Below are positions 46,346 through 56,010 of a stretch of 64,000 nt of DNA, one piece after another. The notes beneath the pieces were generated by a model. That model was not told the DNA's origin, made no database searches, and was given only the letters and a program-made list of their open reading frames with translations. The stretch is from Pseudotabrizicola sp. (lineage in GTDB: Bacteria > Pseudomonadota > Alphaproteobacteria > Rhodobacterales > Rhodobacteraceae). Position 1 is the first letter of the stretch. Every line of letters starts with the position of its first letter. The stretch is taken from assembly GCF_030684215.1 (NCBI RefSeq), contig NZ_JAUXOV010000052.1, positions 144,507 through 208,506 of the forward strand. The letters run 5' to 3'. A program made the position numbers and the translations under genes.

Positions 46346-48772
46346 ATGAAACAGAAACTTGTGGTGATCGGCGCGGGCATGGCCTCGGGCCGGATGTTGG
46401 AGACTATCTTTGACGCCGGGGGCAATTTTGATGTCACCCTGTTCAACGCCGAACCGCGCGGCAACTATAACCGCCTTATGCTGTCGCCGGTGCTGTCGGG
46501 AGAGAAGACTTACGCGCAGATCGTGACGCATGATGCCGACTGGTATGCCGCACATGGCGTGGATTGCCGTTTTGGTGAGCCGGTGGTCAAGATCGACCGC
46601 GAAAACCGGGTAGTCTATTCCAACGCCGGTGGCGTCCCTTATGATGCGCTGGTGATCGCCACGGGGTCGGCACCGTTCATCGTGCCGGTGCCGGGCAAGG
46701 ATTTGCCGGGCGTGGTCGCTTACCGCGATCTGGAAGACACCAACGCGATGATTTCGGCCTCTGCACCCGGCGCCAAGGCCGTGGTCATCGGCGGTGGTCT
46801 GCTGGGGTTGGAGGCCGCCGCAGGCATGGCCGCGCGCGGGGCAGAGGTGACGGTTATTCACCTGATGGGCCATCTGATGGAACGTCAGCTTGACCCGGCA
46901 GCGGGCTATCTGCTGCAAAAGGATCTGGAAAGCCGGGGTATCCGCATCCACTGCAAAGGGGCCACCAAGGCCATTCTGGGCACCGACCGGGTAGAGGCGG
47001 TGCTGCTGGAGGATGGCACCGTTTATCCCGCAGATCTGGTCTGCATGGCCGTTGGCATCCGCCCTGAGGTGCGTCTGGCAAATGACGCTCATCTGGAGGT
47101 CGGGCGCGGAATCACGGTGAATGACCAGATGCGCACCAGCGACCCCGCGATCTTTGCGCTGGGCGAATGTGTGGAGCACGACAAGCAATTGTTCGGCCTT
47201 GTCGCTCCGCTGTATGATCAGGCCAAAGTGCTGGCGGCGACCCTGCTGGGGCAAGACGTCGCGTTTCGGCCGGTGCAGACTGCAACCAAGCTGAAGGTCA
47301 CTGGGGTTGATCTGTTCAGCGCGGCCGATTTTGCCGAAGCGCCGGGGCGTGAAGACATCGTGTTCCGCGATCCGGGGCGCGGCGTTTACAAGCGCCTTAT
47401 CCTCGAAGGCGACCGGCTGCTGGGCGCGGTGATGTATGGCGACACAGCGGATGGGTCTTGGTTCTTTGATCTGATCAAGCAGGGCAAAGATATTACAGAC
47501 TTGCGCGACACGCTGATTTTTGGACCAGCTTTTGCCGGGGGGGCCTCTGCAAACCCTTTGGCAGCCGTTGCAGCGTTGCCGCCTGAGGCGGAGATCTGTG
47601 GCTGCAACGGCGTATGCAAGGGCAAGATCCTCACGGCGATTGAGGGCGGGGCCAACACGCTGGACATGGTGCGCAGCGCTACCAAGGCCAGCGCAAGCTG
47701 TGGCACCTGCACGGGTCTGGTGGAACAGGTCATGGCGCTGACGCTGGGCGATGGCTTTACCGCCAACGCCAACCCGCCCATGTGCAAATGCACCGATCAC
47801 ACGCATGAAGACGTGCGGCGGCTGATCAAATCCATGGGGCTGAAATCCATTCCCGCCGTGATGCAAGAGTTGGGATGGAAAACCGTGGGGGGCTGCGCAA
47901 GTTGCCGCCCGGCGCTGAATTACTACCTGATCGCCGATTGGCCCACTGAATACGCTGACGACCGCCAGTCGCGGTTCGTGAATGAACGCAACCACGGCAA
48001 TATTCAGAAAGACGGCACCTATTCCGTTGTGCCGAGGATGTGGGGGGGCGTCACCACCCCGGCCGAATTGCGCGCCATTGCTGATGCCGCCGACCGCTAC
48101 GCCGTGCCGATGGTCAAGGTGACTGGCGGCCAGCGGATCGACCTGTTGGGCGTAAAAAAGGAAGACCTGCCGGCGATCTGGTCTGACCTGAACGCCGCAG
48201 GCATGGTCAGCGGCCACGCTTATGCCAAGGGGCTGCGCACGGTGAAAACCTGTGTCGGAACCGAGTTCTGCCGCTTTGGCACCCAAGACAGCACTGGCCT
48301 TGGGATAAAGCTGGAGAAACTTCTCTGGGGATCATGGACGCCAGCCAAGGTGAAACTGGGTGTCTCTGGTTGTCCGCGTAACTGCGCCGAGGCGACCTGC
48401 AAAGATATCGGCGTGGTCTGTGTGGACTCGGGCTATGAGATCAGCGTCGCAGGTGCCGCAGGCATGGACGTGCGCGAAACAGAGTTCCTGTGCAAGGTCA
48501 CGACCGAGGCCGAGGTGATGGAAGTCATTGCCGCCTTTACCCAGCTGTATCGCGAAAACGCGCGCTATCTGCACCGCATTTACAAATGGGTGGCCAAGGT
48601 AGGTCTGGACTGGTGCCGCACACAGGTCGAGGACGAAGTCATCCGCCGCGCGCTTTATGACCGGTTCATGCTGTCGCAATCGGTCTATCAGATTGACCCA
48701 TGGGCCGAACATGCCGCCAAACCTGCTGATTGGGCCCCAGTGGCCGACCTGACGATAAGGGCCGCCGAATGA
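46346..48772 (+). CDS. nirB: Assimilatory nitrite reductase [NAD(P)H], large subunit
   Basis: This 808-residue enzyme reduces nitrite to ammonium with six electrons. It has an N-terminal FAD/NAD(P) oxidoreductase domain (KLVVIGAGMASGRMLE; VVIGGGLLGLEAAAGMAARG), BFD-type [2Fe-2S] domains (CGCNGVCKGKI...SCGTCTGLVEQV and a second Cys cluster MCKCTDHTH...GGCASCRPALNYY), and the siroheme/[4Fe-4S] reductase with CVGTEFCRFG and SGCPRNCAEATCKD. It overlaps nirD by ATGA. Siroheme comes from CobA downstream. Confidence 0.96.
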   Translation: MKQKLVVIGAGMASGRMLETIFDAGGNFDVTLFNAEPRGNYNRLMLSPVLSGEKTYAQIVTHDADWYAAHGVDCRFGEPVVKIDRENRVVYSNAGGVPYDALVIATGSAPFIVPVPGKDLPGVVAYRDLEDTNAMISASAPGAKAVVIGGGLLGLEAAAGMAARGAEVTVIHLMGHLMERQLDPAAGYLLQKDLESRGIRIHCKGATKAILGTDRVEAVLLEDGTVYPADLVCMAVGIRPEVRLANDAHLEVGRGITVNDQMRTSDPAIFALGECVEHDKQLFGLVAPLYDQAKVLAATLLGQDVAFRPVQTATKLKVTGVDLFSAADFAEAPGREDIVFRDPGRGVYKRLILEGDRLLGAVMYGDTADGSWFFDLIKQGKDITDLRDTLIFGPAFAGGASANPLAAVAALPPEAEICGCNGVCKGKILTAIEGGANTLDMVRSATKASASCGTCTGLVEQVMALTLGDGFTANANPPMCKCTDHTHEDVRRLIKSMGLKSIPAVMQELGWKTVGGCASCRPALNYYLIADWPTEYADDRQSRFVNERNHGNIQKDGTYSVVPRMWGGVTTPAELRAIADAADRYAVPMVKVTGGQRIDLLGVKKEDLPAIWSDLNAAGMVSGHAYAKGLRTVKTCVGTEFCRFGTQDSTGLGIKLEKLLWGSWTPAKVKLGVSGCPRNCAEATCKDIGVVCVDSGYEISVAGAAGMDVRETEFLCKVTTEAEVMEVIAAFTQLYRENARYLHRIYKWVAKVGLDWCRTQVEDEVIRRALYDRFMLSQSVYQIDPWAEHAAKPADWAPVADLTIRAAE

Positions 48773-49104
48773 CACAGTTCATCGACATCGCCGCATTGGA
48801 TGACATCCCGCCGCAGGGCGCGCGGGTGGTCAAGACCCCGGTCGGCTGCATCGCCGTATTTCGCACAGCTGACGATCAGCTGTTCGCTCTGGATGACCGT
48901 TGCCCGCACAAGGGCGGGCCGTTGTCCGAAGGGATCGTGCATGGCACCTCTGTTACCTGTCCGCTGCACGCCTGGGTGTTCGATCTGAACACCGGGCAGG
49001 CGCAAGGGGCGGATGATGGGCAGGTGCGGACCTATGCCGTGCGATCCGAGGCCGGGCGCGTGCTGCTCGATGCGGCGTTTCTGGCACGCAGGTCAGCGGC
49101 ATGA
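48769..49104 (+). CDS. nirD: Nitrite reductase small subunit (Rieske)
   Basis: The 111-residue partner of NirB is read from ATG 48769 (MTQFIDIAALDDIPPQGARVVKTPVGCIAVFRTADDQLFALDDRCPHKGGPLSEGIVHGTSVTCPLHAWVFDL). The Rieske pattern CPHKGG and CPLHAW is intact, in contrast to some NirD proteins that lack the cluster. It overlaps both neighbours by four bases. Confidence 0.93.
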   Translation: MTQFIDIAALDDIPPQGARVVKTPVGCIAVFRTADDQLFALDDRCPHKGGPLSEGIVHGTSVTCPLHAWVFDLNTGQAQGADDGQVRTYAVRSEAGRVLLDAAFLARRSAA

Positions 49105-51698
49105 CAGCCGCGATCCGCACCACTTGCCCCTATTGCGGTGTGGGTTGCGGCGTGCTGGCCACTCCCGATGGTAAGGGTGGCGCGGCCATTGTGGGTGATC
49201 CAGATCACCCCGCAAACCGGGGGCGGCTTTGCGTCAAGGGCGCGGCTCTGGGTGAAACACTCGCCACCAACGGGCGGTTGACGACCCCGCGCATTGCCGG
49301 GGCCGAGGCGACATGGGACGCGGCGCTTGACCTGATCGCCACACGCTTTGCCGATACCATCGCGGCCCATGGACCGGACTCGGTGGCGTTGTATGTGTCG
49401 GGCCAGTTGCTGACCGAAGACTACTACGTCGCCAACAAGCTGATGAAAGGCTACATGGGGTCGGCCAATATCGACACCAATTCGCGGCTGTGCATGGCGT
49501 CAAGCGTGGCGGGCCATCGCCGTGCTTTTGGGTCAGATACGGTGCCGGGCCAGTATGAAGACCTTGAATTGGCCGATCTGGTCGTGCTGGTCGGCAGCAA
49601 TCTGGCATGGTGCCACCCGGTGCTGCACCAGCGCCTGATGGCGGCAAAGGCCGCGCGTGGCACAAAGATTGTGGTGATTGACCCCCGCCGCACCGCAACC
49701 TGCGAAGGGGCAGACCTGCATCTTGCGCTGGCTCCGGGGGCCGACGCGCATCTGTTCAACCTGCTTTTGTGCTATCTGGCCGACAATAGCCACCTGAACG
49801 CTGGTTTCTTGTCCCATGTGTCCGGTCTCGATCATGCACTAAGCGCTGCCCGTAGCAGCACTGATGCCGACTCCGGGCTGGCCCCTGACGATCTGACCCG
49901 CTTTCTTGCGCTTTGGGCGGGCAGCGAAAAGGTGGTTACCGTTTACTCGCAAGGCATCAACCAGTCTGACAGTGGCACCGACAAGGTGAATGCGATCATA
50001 AACTGTCACCTTGCCACAGGCCGGATCGGTCGCCCCGGCATGGGGCCGTTTTCGGTGACAGGTCAGCCAAACGCCATGGGTGGGCGCGAGGTGGGCGGGC
50101 TGGCCAATATGCTGGCCTGCCATCTGGATCTGGAAAGCCCCACCCACCGCGACGCGGTTCAAGGCTTCTGGACCAGCCCGCGCATGGCGGACAAGCCTGG
50201 GTTAAAGGCAGTGGACATGTTCCGCGCGGTGGAAGACGGGCGCATAAAGGCGTTGTGGATACTGCACACCAACCCCGCCGTATCAATGCCCGACGCTGAC
50301 CGCGTTGCGCGCGCCATCGCGGCCTGCGATTTCGTGGCTGTCAGTGAGGTCTGGCCCACCACCGACACCGCGCGGCTGGCACATGTGCTGCTACCTGCAG
50401 CTGGTTGGGGTGAGAAAGACGGCACCGTTACCAATTCCGAACGCATGATCAGCCGACAGCGCGCCTTTGCCCCCCGGCCGGGGCAGGCGCGGGCAGATTG
50501 GTGGCAATTGGCACAGGTGGCGAAACGCATGGGGTTCGCAGGGTTTGACTGGGCCGGACCTGCCGAAGTGTTTGCCGAATATGCCGCCTTGTCTGGTGTG
50601 GCCGGGGCGCTGGGCAGCGATTTTGATATCTCTGGTCTTGCGGGCGCGTCTTATGAAACGCTTGCCCCTGTGGCATGGCCGGTGGCCGCCCGAATAGGGG
50701 GCAGGTTCTTTGCGGACGGCCGCTTTCACACGCCCGATGGCCGCGCGCGCATGGTGGCTGTGACGGCAAACCTGCCCGCACCACTGGACGCACCCCATCC
50801 GTTCCGCCTGAACACCGGGCGGGTGCGCGACCAATGGCATACGATGACCCGCACCGGCATGGCCCCGCGCCTGTCGCAGCACCTTGGCGAGCCATATCTG
50901 GAGATCAATCCCACTGATGCCGCACAGCTTGGCCTTGCTCCGGCAGCGCTGGCCGAGGTGACCTCCCCGCAAGGCCGTTCCATTCTTCGGGTGATGATCA
51001 GCGATCGCGTGCGTTCCGGTCATCCCTTTGCACCGATGCATTGGACGGGAGAAACCGCCCCGTCGGGCCGTGTCGATGTGCTGGTGCCGGGGCTGACCGA
51101 TCCGGTATCGGGGCAGCCTGCCAGCAAATCTGCGGCGGTGGCGATCCGGCCTTTTGCTGCCGCTTGGTATGGCTTTGCTGTGTCGCAAGGTGATCTTCAC
51201 CCTGCCTGTGACTATTGGGCCAAAGCGCCCCTGACGCAGGGGGTTCAGGCAGAACTGGCAGGCCAGACCCAGCCCGACGATTGGGCGGACTGGGCCTCGG
51301 CGCTGTTTGGTCTGTCTGCGCCTTCCGCCATGGTGTCAGACCCCGCGCGGGGTCTCCACCGTCTGGCCTTTGTTGAAAACGGCAGGCTGGCAGCGGCATT
51401 GTTCATCTCACGCGGACCGGTGCTGGTGTCGCGCGGCCATCTGGGTGGATTGCTGGGCGGCACCGAGACCGCCGCGCTGGCGGGCCGGCCATCAGCCGAC
51501 CGCCCCGACCCCGGCCCAACGGTCTGCGCCTGTTTGAACGTGGGGCTGAACACCATCTTGCGCGCCATGGCTGACAGCAGCCTGATCACCGTTGATGCCA
51601 TCGGGGCCGCCCTTGGCGCTGGCACCAACTGCGGGTCCTGCCGCCCCGAGATTGCCGCCCTTCTTGCCCGTCACAGCCACCGCGAGGCCGCCGAATGA
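49101..51698 (+). CDS. nasA: Assimilatory nitrate reductase catalytic subunit
   Basis: This 865-residue molybdopterin enzyme reduces nitrate to nitrite in the cytosol. The N-terminus binds [4Fe-4S] (TCPYCGVGCGV ... LCVKGAALG), then come the Mo-bisMGD domains (TNSRLCMASSVAGHRRAFGSD; MGPFSVTGQPNAMGGREVGG). The C-terminal extension TVCACLNVGLNTILRAM ... GAGTNCGSCRPEIAALL is a BFD-like [2Fe-2S] domain, so electrons enter without a separate small subunit. No NasB/C reductase gene is adjacent. It overlaps nirD and cobA by ATGA. Confidence 0.95.
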   Translation: MTAAIRTTCPYCGVGCGVLATPDGKGGAAIVGDPDHPANRGRLCVKGAALGETLATNGRLTTPRIAGAEATWDAALDLIATRFADTIAAHGPDSVALYVSGQLLTEDYYVANKLMKGYMGSANIDTNSRLCMASSVAGHRRAFGSDTVPGQYEDLELADLVVLVGSNLAWCHPVLHQRLMAAKAARGTKIVVIDPRRTATCEGADLHLALAPGADAHLFNLLLCYLADNSHLNAGFLSHVSGLDHALSAARSSTDADSGLAPDDLTRFLALWAGSEKVVTVYSQGINQSDSGTDKVNAIINCHLATGRIGRPGMGPFSVTGQPNAMGGREVGGLANMLACHLDLESPTHRDAVQGFWTSPRMADKPGLKAVDMFRAVEDGRIKALWILHTNPAVSMPDADRVARAIAACDFVAVSEVWPTTDTARLAHVLLPAAGWGEKDGTVTNSERMISRQRAFAPRPGQARADWWQLAQVAKRMGFAGFDWAGPAEVFAEYAALSGVAGALGSDFDISGLAGASYETLAPVAWPVAARIGGRFFADGRFHTPDGRARMVAVTANLPAPLDAPHPFRLNTGRVRDQWHTMTRTGMAPRLSQHLGEPYLEINPTDAAQLGLAPAALAEVTSPQGRSILRVMISDRVRSGHPFAPMHWTGETAPSGRVDVLVPGLTDPVSGQPASKSAAVAIRPFAAAWYGFAVSQGDLHPACDYWAKAPLTQGVQAELAGQTQPDDWADWASALFGLSAPSAMVSDPARGLHRLAFVENGRLAAALFISRGPVLVSRGHLGGLLGGTETAALAGRPSADRPDPGPTVCACLNVGLNTILRAMADSSLITVDAIGAALGAGTNCGSCRPEIAALLARHSHREAAE

Positions 51699-52531
51699 GC
51701 TTTCTTGAACACCCCGCAACCCTTGTCCCGCAGCCCGTCACTCCGCCGCGCGGGCGTATTGCCCTTGTTGGCGCGGGGCCGGGATCAGCCGATCTTTTGA
51801 CCCTTCGCGCCATACGATGCCTCGGGCGGGCGGATGTGGTGTTCTACGATCGACTGGTAGAGCCGGAGGCGCTGGATTTTGTCCGGCCCGGTGCAGAGTG
51901 CGTTTTTGTCGGCAAAGAGGTGGGTACCCATAGTTGGCCGCAGGCCCGGATTGATGCGGCGATCGTGGCGGCGGCGTTGCAGGGCAAACAGGTGGTGCGT
52001 TTGAAATCGGGCGATCCGTCAATCTTTGGCCGTGCATCCGAAGAGATAGAGGCCGCGCGGGCGCATGGCATTGATATTGAGATCATCGCGGGTGTCACTG
52101 CCGCCTCTGCTGCTGCGGCCAGCCTGTGCCGACCCCTGACGCGCAGGGGCGTGACAGATCGTGTGATGCTGGCGACGGCCACGTGCTGCACAGGAGAGAT
52201 GCCGTCACAAATCGCTGAAATCGCGCGGCCGGGAACGTCACTGGTGTTCTATATGGCGATGAATCAGCTACAGGCTTTGACCGCGCAGTTGTTGGGTGTG
52301 GGCGTTGCAGCAGATCAGGCGGTCACAGTCGCCACGAATGTCTCCAGACCAAATGAGCGTAGTCTGAACACCACGGTCTCACGCCTGTCGCAGGACTGTC
52401 AGGCCGCAAATGTCCGCAATCCGGCGGTCATTCTGATTGAACTGGCAAAGCCGTCTGAGGTGCCACTTGCTTTTGGCGTGGCTGACGGCAACGCTTGCAA
52501 TGCATCCCTATCCGTCGGACACATGGCCTGA
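51695..52531 (+). CDS. cobA: Uroporphyrinogen-III C-methyltransferase
   Basis: This 278-residue SAM-dependent enzyme makes precorrin-2, the precursor of siroheme and cobalamin. Family motifs are GAGPGSADLLTLRAIRCLGRADVVFYDRLV, KSGDPSIFGRASEEI and GVTAASAAAASLCRPLTRRGVTDRVMLATA. It is the single-domain type; the oxidase/ferrochelatase part of CysG is absent. As last gene of the nas operon it most likely supplies siroheme for NirB. The first 20 residues (MSFLEHPATLVPQPVTPPRG) are extra. Confidence 0.93.
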   Translation: MSFLEHPATLVPQPVTPPRGRIALVGAGPGSADLLTLRAIRCLGRADVVFYDRLVEPEALDFVRPGAECVFVGKEVGTHSWPQARIDAAIVAAALQGKQVVRLKSGDPSIFGRASEEIEAARAHGIDIEIIAGVTAASAAAASLCRPLTRRGVTDRVMLATATCCTGEMPSQIAEIARPGTSLVFYMAMNQLQALTAQLLGVGVAADQAVTVATNVSRPNERSLNTTVSRLSQDCQAANVRNPAVILIELAKPSEVPLAFGVADGNACNASLSVGHMA

Positions 52532-52596
52532 ACGTGACGGCCTGTCCTTGCTGACCATGGAACACTGCCGTTCAGATGCCATGGAGGCTGTGCAAC

Positions 52597-53655
52597 ATGA
52601 CAGGTCCGGTCGCGGCCATTATTGCGGATGATCTGACGGGCGCGCTGGATTCCGCCGTGCCCTTTGCCATGCGGGGTTGGAAAACGATTGCTGTTACATC
52701 TGTCGCCGCAATCTCTCAGGCGCTCAACGCCGGGGCAGAGGTGATTTCGGTATCGCTGGACAGCCGCGAAATTCCACAAGCCGAGGCCGCAGTCCGAATG
52801 CATCAGGCGGCGCTTGCCCTTTCTGGCTTTCCGGTGGTTCTGAAAAAGATCGACTCGCGGCTTAAGGGCAATGTCGCGGCAGAGGTTGCGGCGCTTCTGG
52901 CGGCTCGCTTGCCGCAGAAGGTTGTGGTCTGCCCGGCAATTCCCGAATTGGGGCGGCGTGTGAGTGGTGGGTTCATTCGGGGAATGGGCATTGCGCAGCC
53001 CATTCCTGTGGCGCCGTGCCTTCCCCCGTTTGCTTTGGGCGAGTTGAGTGTGCCTGATGCCGAGACGGATCAGGATCTTGCAGCCATTGTTCAGGACGCT
53101 CCGGCGGGAACCGTATTTGTTGGCGCGCGCGGTTTGGCTTCGGCTTTGGCAGCGCATCTTGCCAAGGGGCACGCACAGATCGTGCCGGATCTGGGCTGGT
53201 CTGGCCCCGTGGCGGTGGTTGTTGGGTCGCGCGATCCAATCACCTTGGAACAGGTGGATCATCTTCGGTCTGCGGACCCGGTTCAATGGATTGCTGCGCC
53301 GGGTGGTGTTGTGCCGGAACATTCGGCTGCGGGCTCTGTCATCGTGCAGGCAACGCAGGGAAGCGAGGCTGAAACAGACGGCAGGGCGGTTTCTTTGCGG
53401 CTGGCACAGGGCTTTGTGCGCCATCATTCATCCCCCACGCGCCATCTTGTTCTGACAGGCGGAGAAACGGCTGCTGCGGTTCTGACGGGCCTTGGCGTGA
53501 CCGCGCTTGAGGTGCTGGGCGAGGCGCAGCCCGGCCTTCCGGTTTGCCGCGACCTGAACCACACGTCCGGTCCAGTGTTCATCACGAAATCGGGCGGCTT
53601 TGGCGCGGTGGATTGTCTGTTGCGTCTGGTTCGGCAGGGCGCTGGTCAGGTCTGA
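52597..53655 (+). CDS. Four-carbon acid sugar kinase family (DUF1537) protein
   Basis: The 352-residue protein starts at ATG 52597 (MTGPVAAIIADDLTGALDSAVPFAMRGWKTIAVTS), where IADDLTGALD is the family's N-terminal signature. KKIDSRLKGNVAAEV is the substrate-binding region, and LVLTGGETAAAVLTGLG lies in the C-terminal nucleotide domain. Family members (OtnK, DtnK) phosphorylate 3-oxo-tetronates or related acids. It is shorter than the usual 410-430 residues and stands alone, without an OtnC- or isomerase-type partner. It lies 65 bases after cobA but is probably functionally separate from nitrate use. Confidence 0.82.
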   Translation: MTGPVAAIIADDLTGALDSAVPFAMRGWKTIAVTSVAAISQALNAGAEVISVSLDSREIPQAEAAVRMHQAALALSGFPVVLKKIDSRLKGNVAAEVAALLAARLPQKVVVCPAIPELGRRVSGGFIRGMGIAQPIPVAPCLPPFALGELSVPDAETDQDLAAIVQDAPAGTVFVGARGLASALAAHLAKGHAQIVPDLGWSGPVAVVVGSRDPITLEQVDHLRSADPVQWIAAPGGVVPEHSAAGSVIVQATQGSEAETDGRAVSLRLAQGFVRHHSSPTRHLVLTGGETAAAVLTGLGVTALEVLGEAQPGLPVCRDLNHTSGPVFITKSGGFGAVDCLLRLVRQGAGQV

Positions 53656-53697
53656 TTTGTGCCAAAGTGCTGGATAAATCGCAGTCAGCCTGCCTGT

Positions 53698-54642
53698 TTA
53701 GGTAGCTGTAAAGGCGATCATGTCCCGCAAGCTGGTGTCCAACGGGATCTGCCGGGTCCAACCCGTTGCAGCGATCAGGCGTTGCGGATCACCGATGCTT
53801 TTGTGTACCCCTGAAGCGTTGTGCTGTGTGCCGTTCTCAATATCCGGTTGCCAGCCACCAATAAGGCACAGGGCCGAAAGCATGTCTTTCAGACTGTGGC
53901 CTTCGCCCGAAGCCACATTGAACAATCCGCGCGGTCCGTTTGGCTGGCTCAGTGCGACAAGCGCCGTTGCAACGTCGCGCACGTCTATCCAGTCGCGCAC
54001 CGCCATTGGATTTGAAAGGGTAAAGCGGCCGGGGGTTTCCCGTAGCTGTTCGATGAAAACCTGCGGTACCAGCCGTGCGGTCTGACCGGGGCCGATCACA
54101 TTGAAGGGCACAGCAACCGCCAGATCAAGACCAAGCCGATCAGCCTCGGCAAGCGCGTGCAGCGTCGCCGCCGCCTTGCTGATGCCATAGGCCGCCGCCG
54201 GCCGCATGGGATGATGCTCGTCAATCGTACCCTGATCAGGTGCCATCGGTGCCCAGATTGCTGCCGATGACACGATCACCAACCGCGCGGGCTGCGGCAT
54301 GCGCGACACTGCGCCCACCAGCCGGGCGGTTGCTGTCAGGTTGGCGGTGAATAGATCGGCGCGGCCCTCATCGGTATCGGGGGCCGCGGTGCGTCCGGCA
54401 CAATGGATGATGGCACCCGGACTGATCTTGGCCAAAAGCGCATCCAGAGGGTCTTGCGCAAGGTCTGCATTGGCCCACGGAAACGCAGTTTGCAGGGGCT
54501 CAGACGACTTGCCCCGCACCCAGCCAAAGGGCTTTGCGCCTGCTGCTGCCAAAGCGGTCATCACGACACTGCCGATAAAGCCAGCCGCCCCTGTCACAAT
54601 GACCGTTTGGCCCGCCAATGTGTGGCTGCTCCGATCCATCAC
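53698..54642 (-). CDS. NAD-dependent epimerase/dehydratase
   Basis: The 314-residue extended-SDR enzyme has the nucleotide motif TVIVTGAAGFIGSVVMTALAAAG and the active-site Tyr/Lys in AAAYGISKAAATLHAL. Such enzymes act on nucleotide-sugars or other small substrates. Two start codons (54642, 54639) are possible. It is the last gene of the minus-strand operon 53.7-57.9 kb, 63 bases after the GT2 gene, which suggests that it makes or modifies a sugar donor. Confidence 0.85.
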   Translation of the reverse strand: MMDRSSHTLAGQTVIVTGAAGFIGSVVMTALAAAGAKPFGWVRGKSSEPLQTAFPWANADLAQDPLDALLAKISPGAIIHCAGRTAAPDTDEGRADLFTANLTATARLVGAVSRMPQPARLVIVSSAAIWAPMAPDQGTIDEHHPMRPAAAYGISKAAATLHALAEADRLGLDLAVAVPFNVIGPGQTARLVPQVFIEQLRETPGRFTLSNPMAVRDWIDVRDVATALVALSQPNGPRGLFNVASGEGHSLKDMLSALCLIGGWQPDIENGTQHNASGVHKSIGDPQRLIAATGWTRQIPLDTSLRDMIAFTAT

Positions 54643-54705
54643 CCCTCCGCAACGACACCGACAGTTGCGGTGAAATTGAAGCGGATTGCTACCCTCAAAC
54701 GCAAA

Positions 54706-55437
54706 TCAGTGCCGCAATTTCAACTGCATCAGACGCTGTCTCAGCGTTGGCGCGCCCGTGCGCCGGGCCGCGTCCCGCAAAAAGTCGATCTGGGTAAATG
54801 TCGTGCCAAGTGAGACGGTCCGCAGAATGTCGCGCATCATGCCAAGATCGGCCCGCAATCCGGCTGGCCAACCGCATTTATGGGCTTTTGATGGGCTGGA
54901 AACAGTCGCCCAACGGACAATCGCGACCGACATGCCCGCCGCCTGAATGTGGGTGTTCAGAAAAACCTCCAGACCAAAGCGTGGCAATGCCTCTATGTCG
55001 GACAGGATCGGTGCGATCAGCGACATTGGCAGCACGCGTTCCCCGGTGATGTAATCCACCCCAAGCCATTGCCACAAAGCCGGGGCATTGCCGCGCAAGG
55101 ACAGAGAGACATCTGCCCGCCGTTCTGCCACGGGGGCAAGCAGGCGCGACAAGTCCAGCGGGCTCAGGCCGATCAGATCTGCGTCCAGCAAGACCACATG
55201 GCTGGTCTTCACGCGCGCCAGTGCTTCGGCCAGGGCCGCTGATTTCCCACGGTTCGGCCAAAGCCGCAGCACGACAGCGCCAGTTGCCTGCGCCACAGTG
55301 GCGGTATCATCCTGCGACCCGTCATCAACCACGATCACCGGACCAATCATCGGGTGATCCAAAGCCACCGCCACAACGCCCGCGATCCGGTCAGCTTCGT
55401 TATGGGCGGGGATCAGGCAGGTAAAGGTGGGTGTCAT
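54706..55437 (-). CDS. Family 2 glycosyltransferase
   Basis: The 243-residue protein starts at ATG 55437 (MTPTFTCLIPAHNEADRIAGVVAVALDHPMIGPVIVVDDGSQDDT), overlapping the DedA-family gene by ATGA. The GT-A motifs VVDDGS and HVVLLDADLIG (DxD-like) are present. No membrane segment is obvious in the C-terminus. It resembles small dolichol/polyprenol-phosphate sugar transferases in the N-terminal part, but the tail (RTVSLGTTFTQIDFLRDAARRTGAPTLRQRLMQLKLRH) is not one I recognise. Confidence 0.88.
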   Translation of the reverse strand: MTPTFTCLIPAHNEADRIAGVVAVALDHPMIGPVIVVDDGSQDDTATVAQATGAVVLRLWPNRGKSAALAEALARVKTSHVVLLDADLIGLSPLDLSRLLAPVAERRADVSLSLRGNAPALWQWLGVDYITGERVLPMSLIAPILSDIEALPRFGLEVFLNTHIQAAGMSVAIVRWATVSSPSKAHKCGWPAGLRADLGMMRDILRTVSLGTTFTQIDFLRDAARRTGAPTLRQRLMQLKLRH

Positions 55438-56006
55438 GTGTCGCTCCGTTTTCGCGATCTGAAATGGTGGGCGGCAAAGAGGGCAATGCAGATAGAGGTC
55501 AGCACTGTCGCGCCCAGCAACCACGGACCAACGCGGTCACCAATGGCACCAAACCACCAGCCAACTGCCATGCACAGCGCGACCTTTGGTACAGTCGCCG
55601 CCGTATTCAGCGCCAGAAAACGAAGAAAAGGCATCCGTGCCATGCCAGCCGCCAGCAGTACCGCAAAGCCAGCGGAATGGGTCAGCTTGCCCAGAACCAG
55701 AATGCGCGCATCATTTTTGCGAAAGGCACGGATCACACTTGCCAGCCGCCTGCGCGTCACGCCAAAGCGGCTCAGCCACGGCAGAGCCATCCCGGCCCGG
55801 CCCTTTCGACCAATGACATACAGCAAGATATCCCCCGCCAGATCGGCCAGAAGCAACACCAAAAAAACCAGACGCAGCGGAACAAGCCCGGCCTTTGCCA
55901 GATAGCCCGAAATCACCGAGATCACCGGCCCTTCCAGAACAGCCACCGGTGCGATGATCAGCAACCCGTAATCCCGGATCAGCGCGCCGACATCGGCTTC
56001 GGTCAT
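55434..56006 (-). CDS. DedA/SNARE-associated (VTT) family membrane protein
   Basis: The 190-residue polytopic protein has the VTT-domain pattern: LIIAPVAVLEGPVISVISGYLAKAG, LLLADLAGDILLYVIGRKGR and FGVTRRRLASVIRAFRKNDARILVLGKLTHSAGFAVLLAAGMARMPFLRFLALN. DedA proteins recycle or flip lipid carriers such as undecaprenyl phosphate and affect membrane lipid composition. In a glycosyltransferase operon it may flip a lipid-linked intermediate. It starts four bases after the GT21-like gene. Confidence 0.85.
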   Translation of the reverse strand: MTEADVGALIRDYGLLIIAPVAVLEGPVISVISGYLAKAGLVPLRLVFLVLLLADLAGDILLYVIGRKGRAGMALPWLSRFGVTRRRLASVIRAFRKNDARILVLGKLTHSAGFAVLLAAGMARMPFLRFLALNTAATVPKVALCMAVGWWFGAIGDRVGPWLLGATVLTSICIALFAAHHFRSRKRSDT

Positions 56007-56010
56007 GGCA

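Noticed and set aside
46313-48286. 657-residue minus-strand ORF
   Set aside because: It is the antisense shadow of nirB; its translation is rich in His, Arg and Gln, and lacks any motif.
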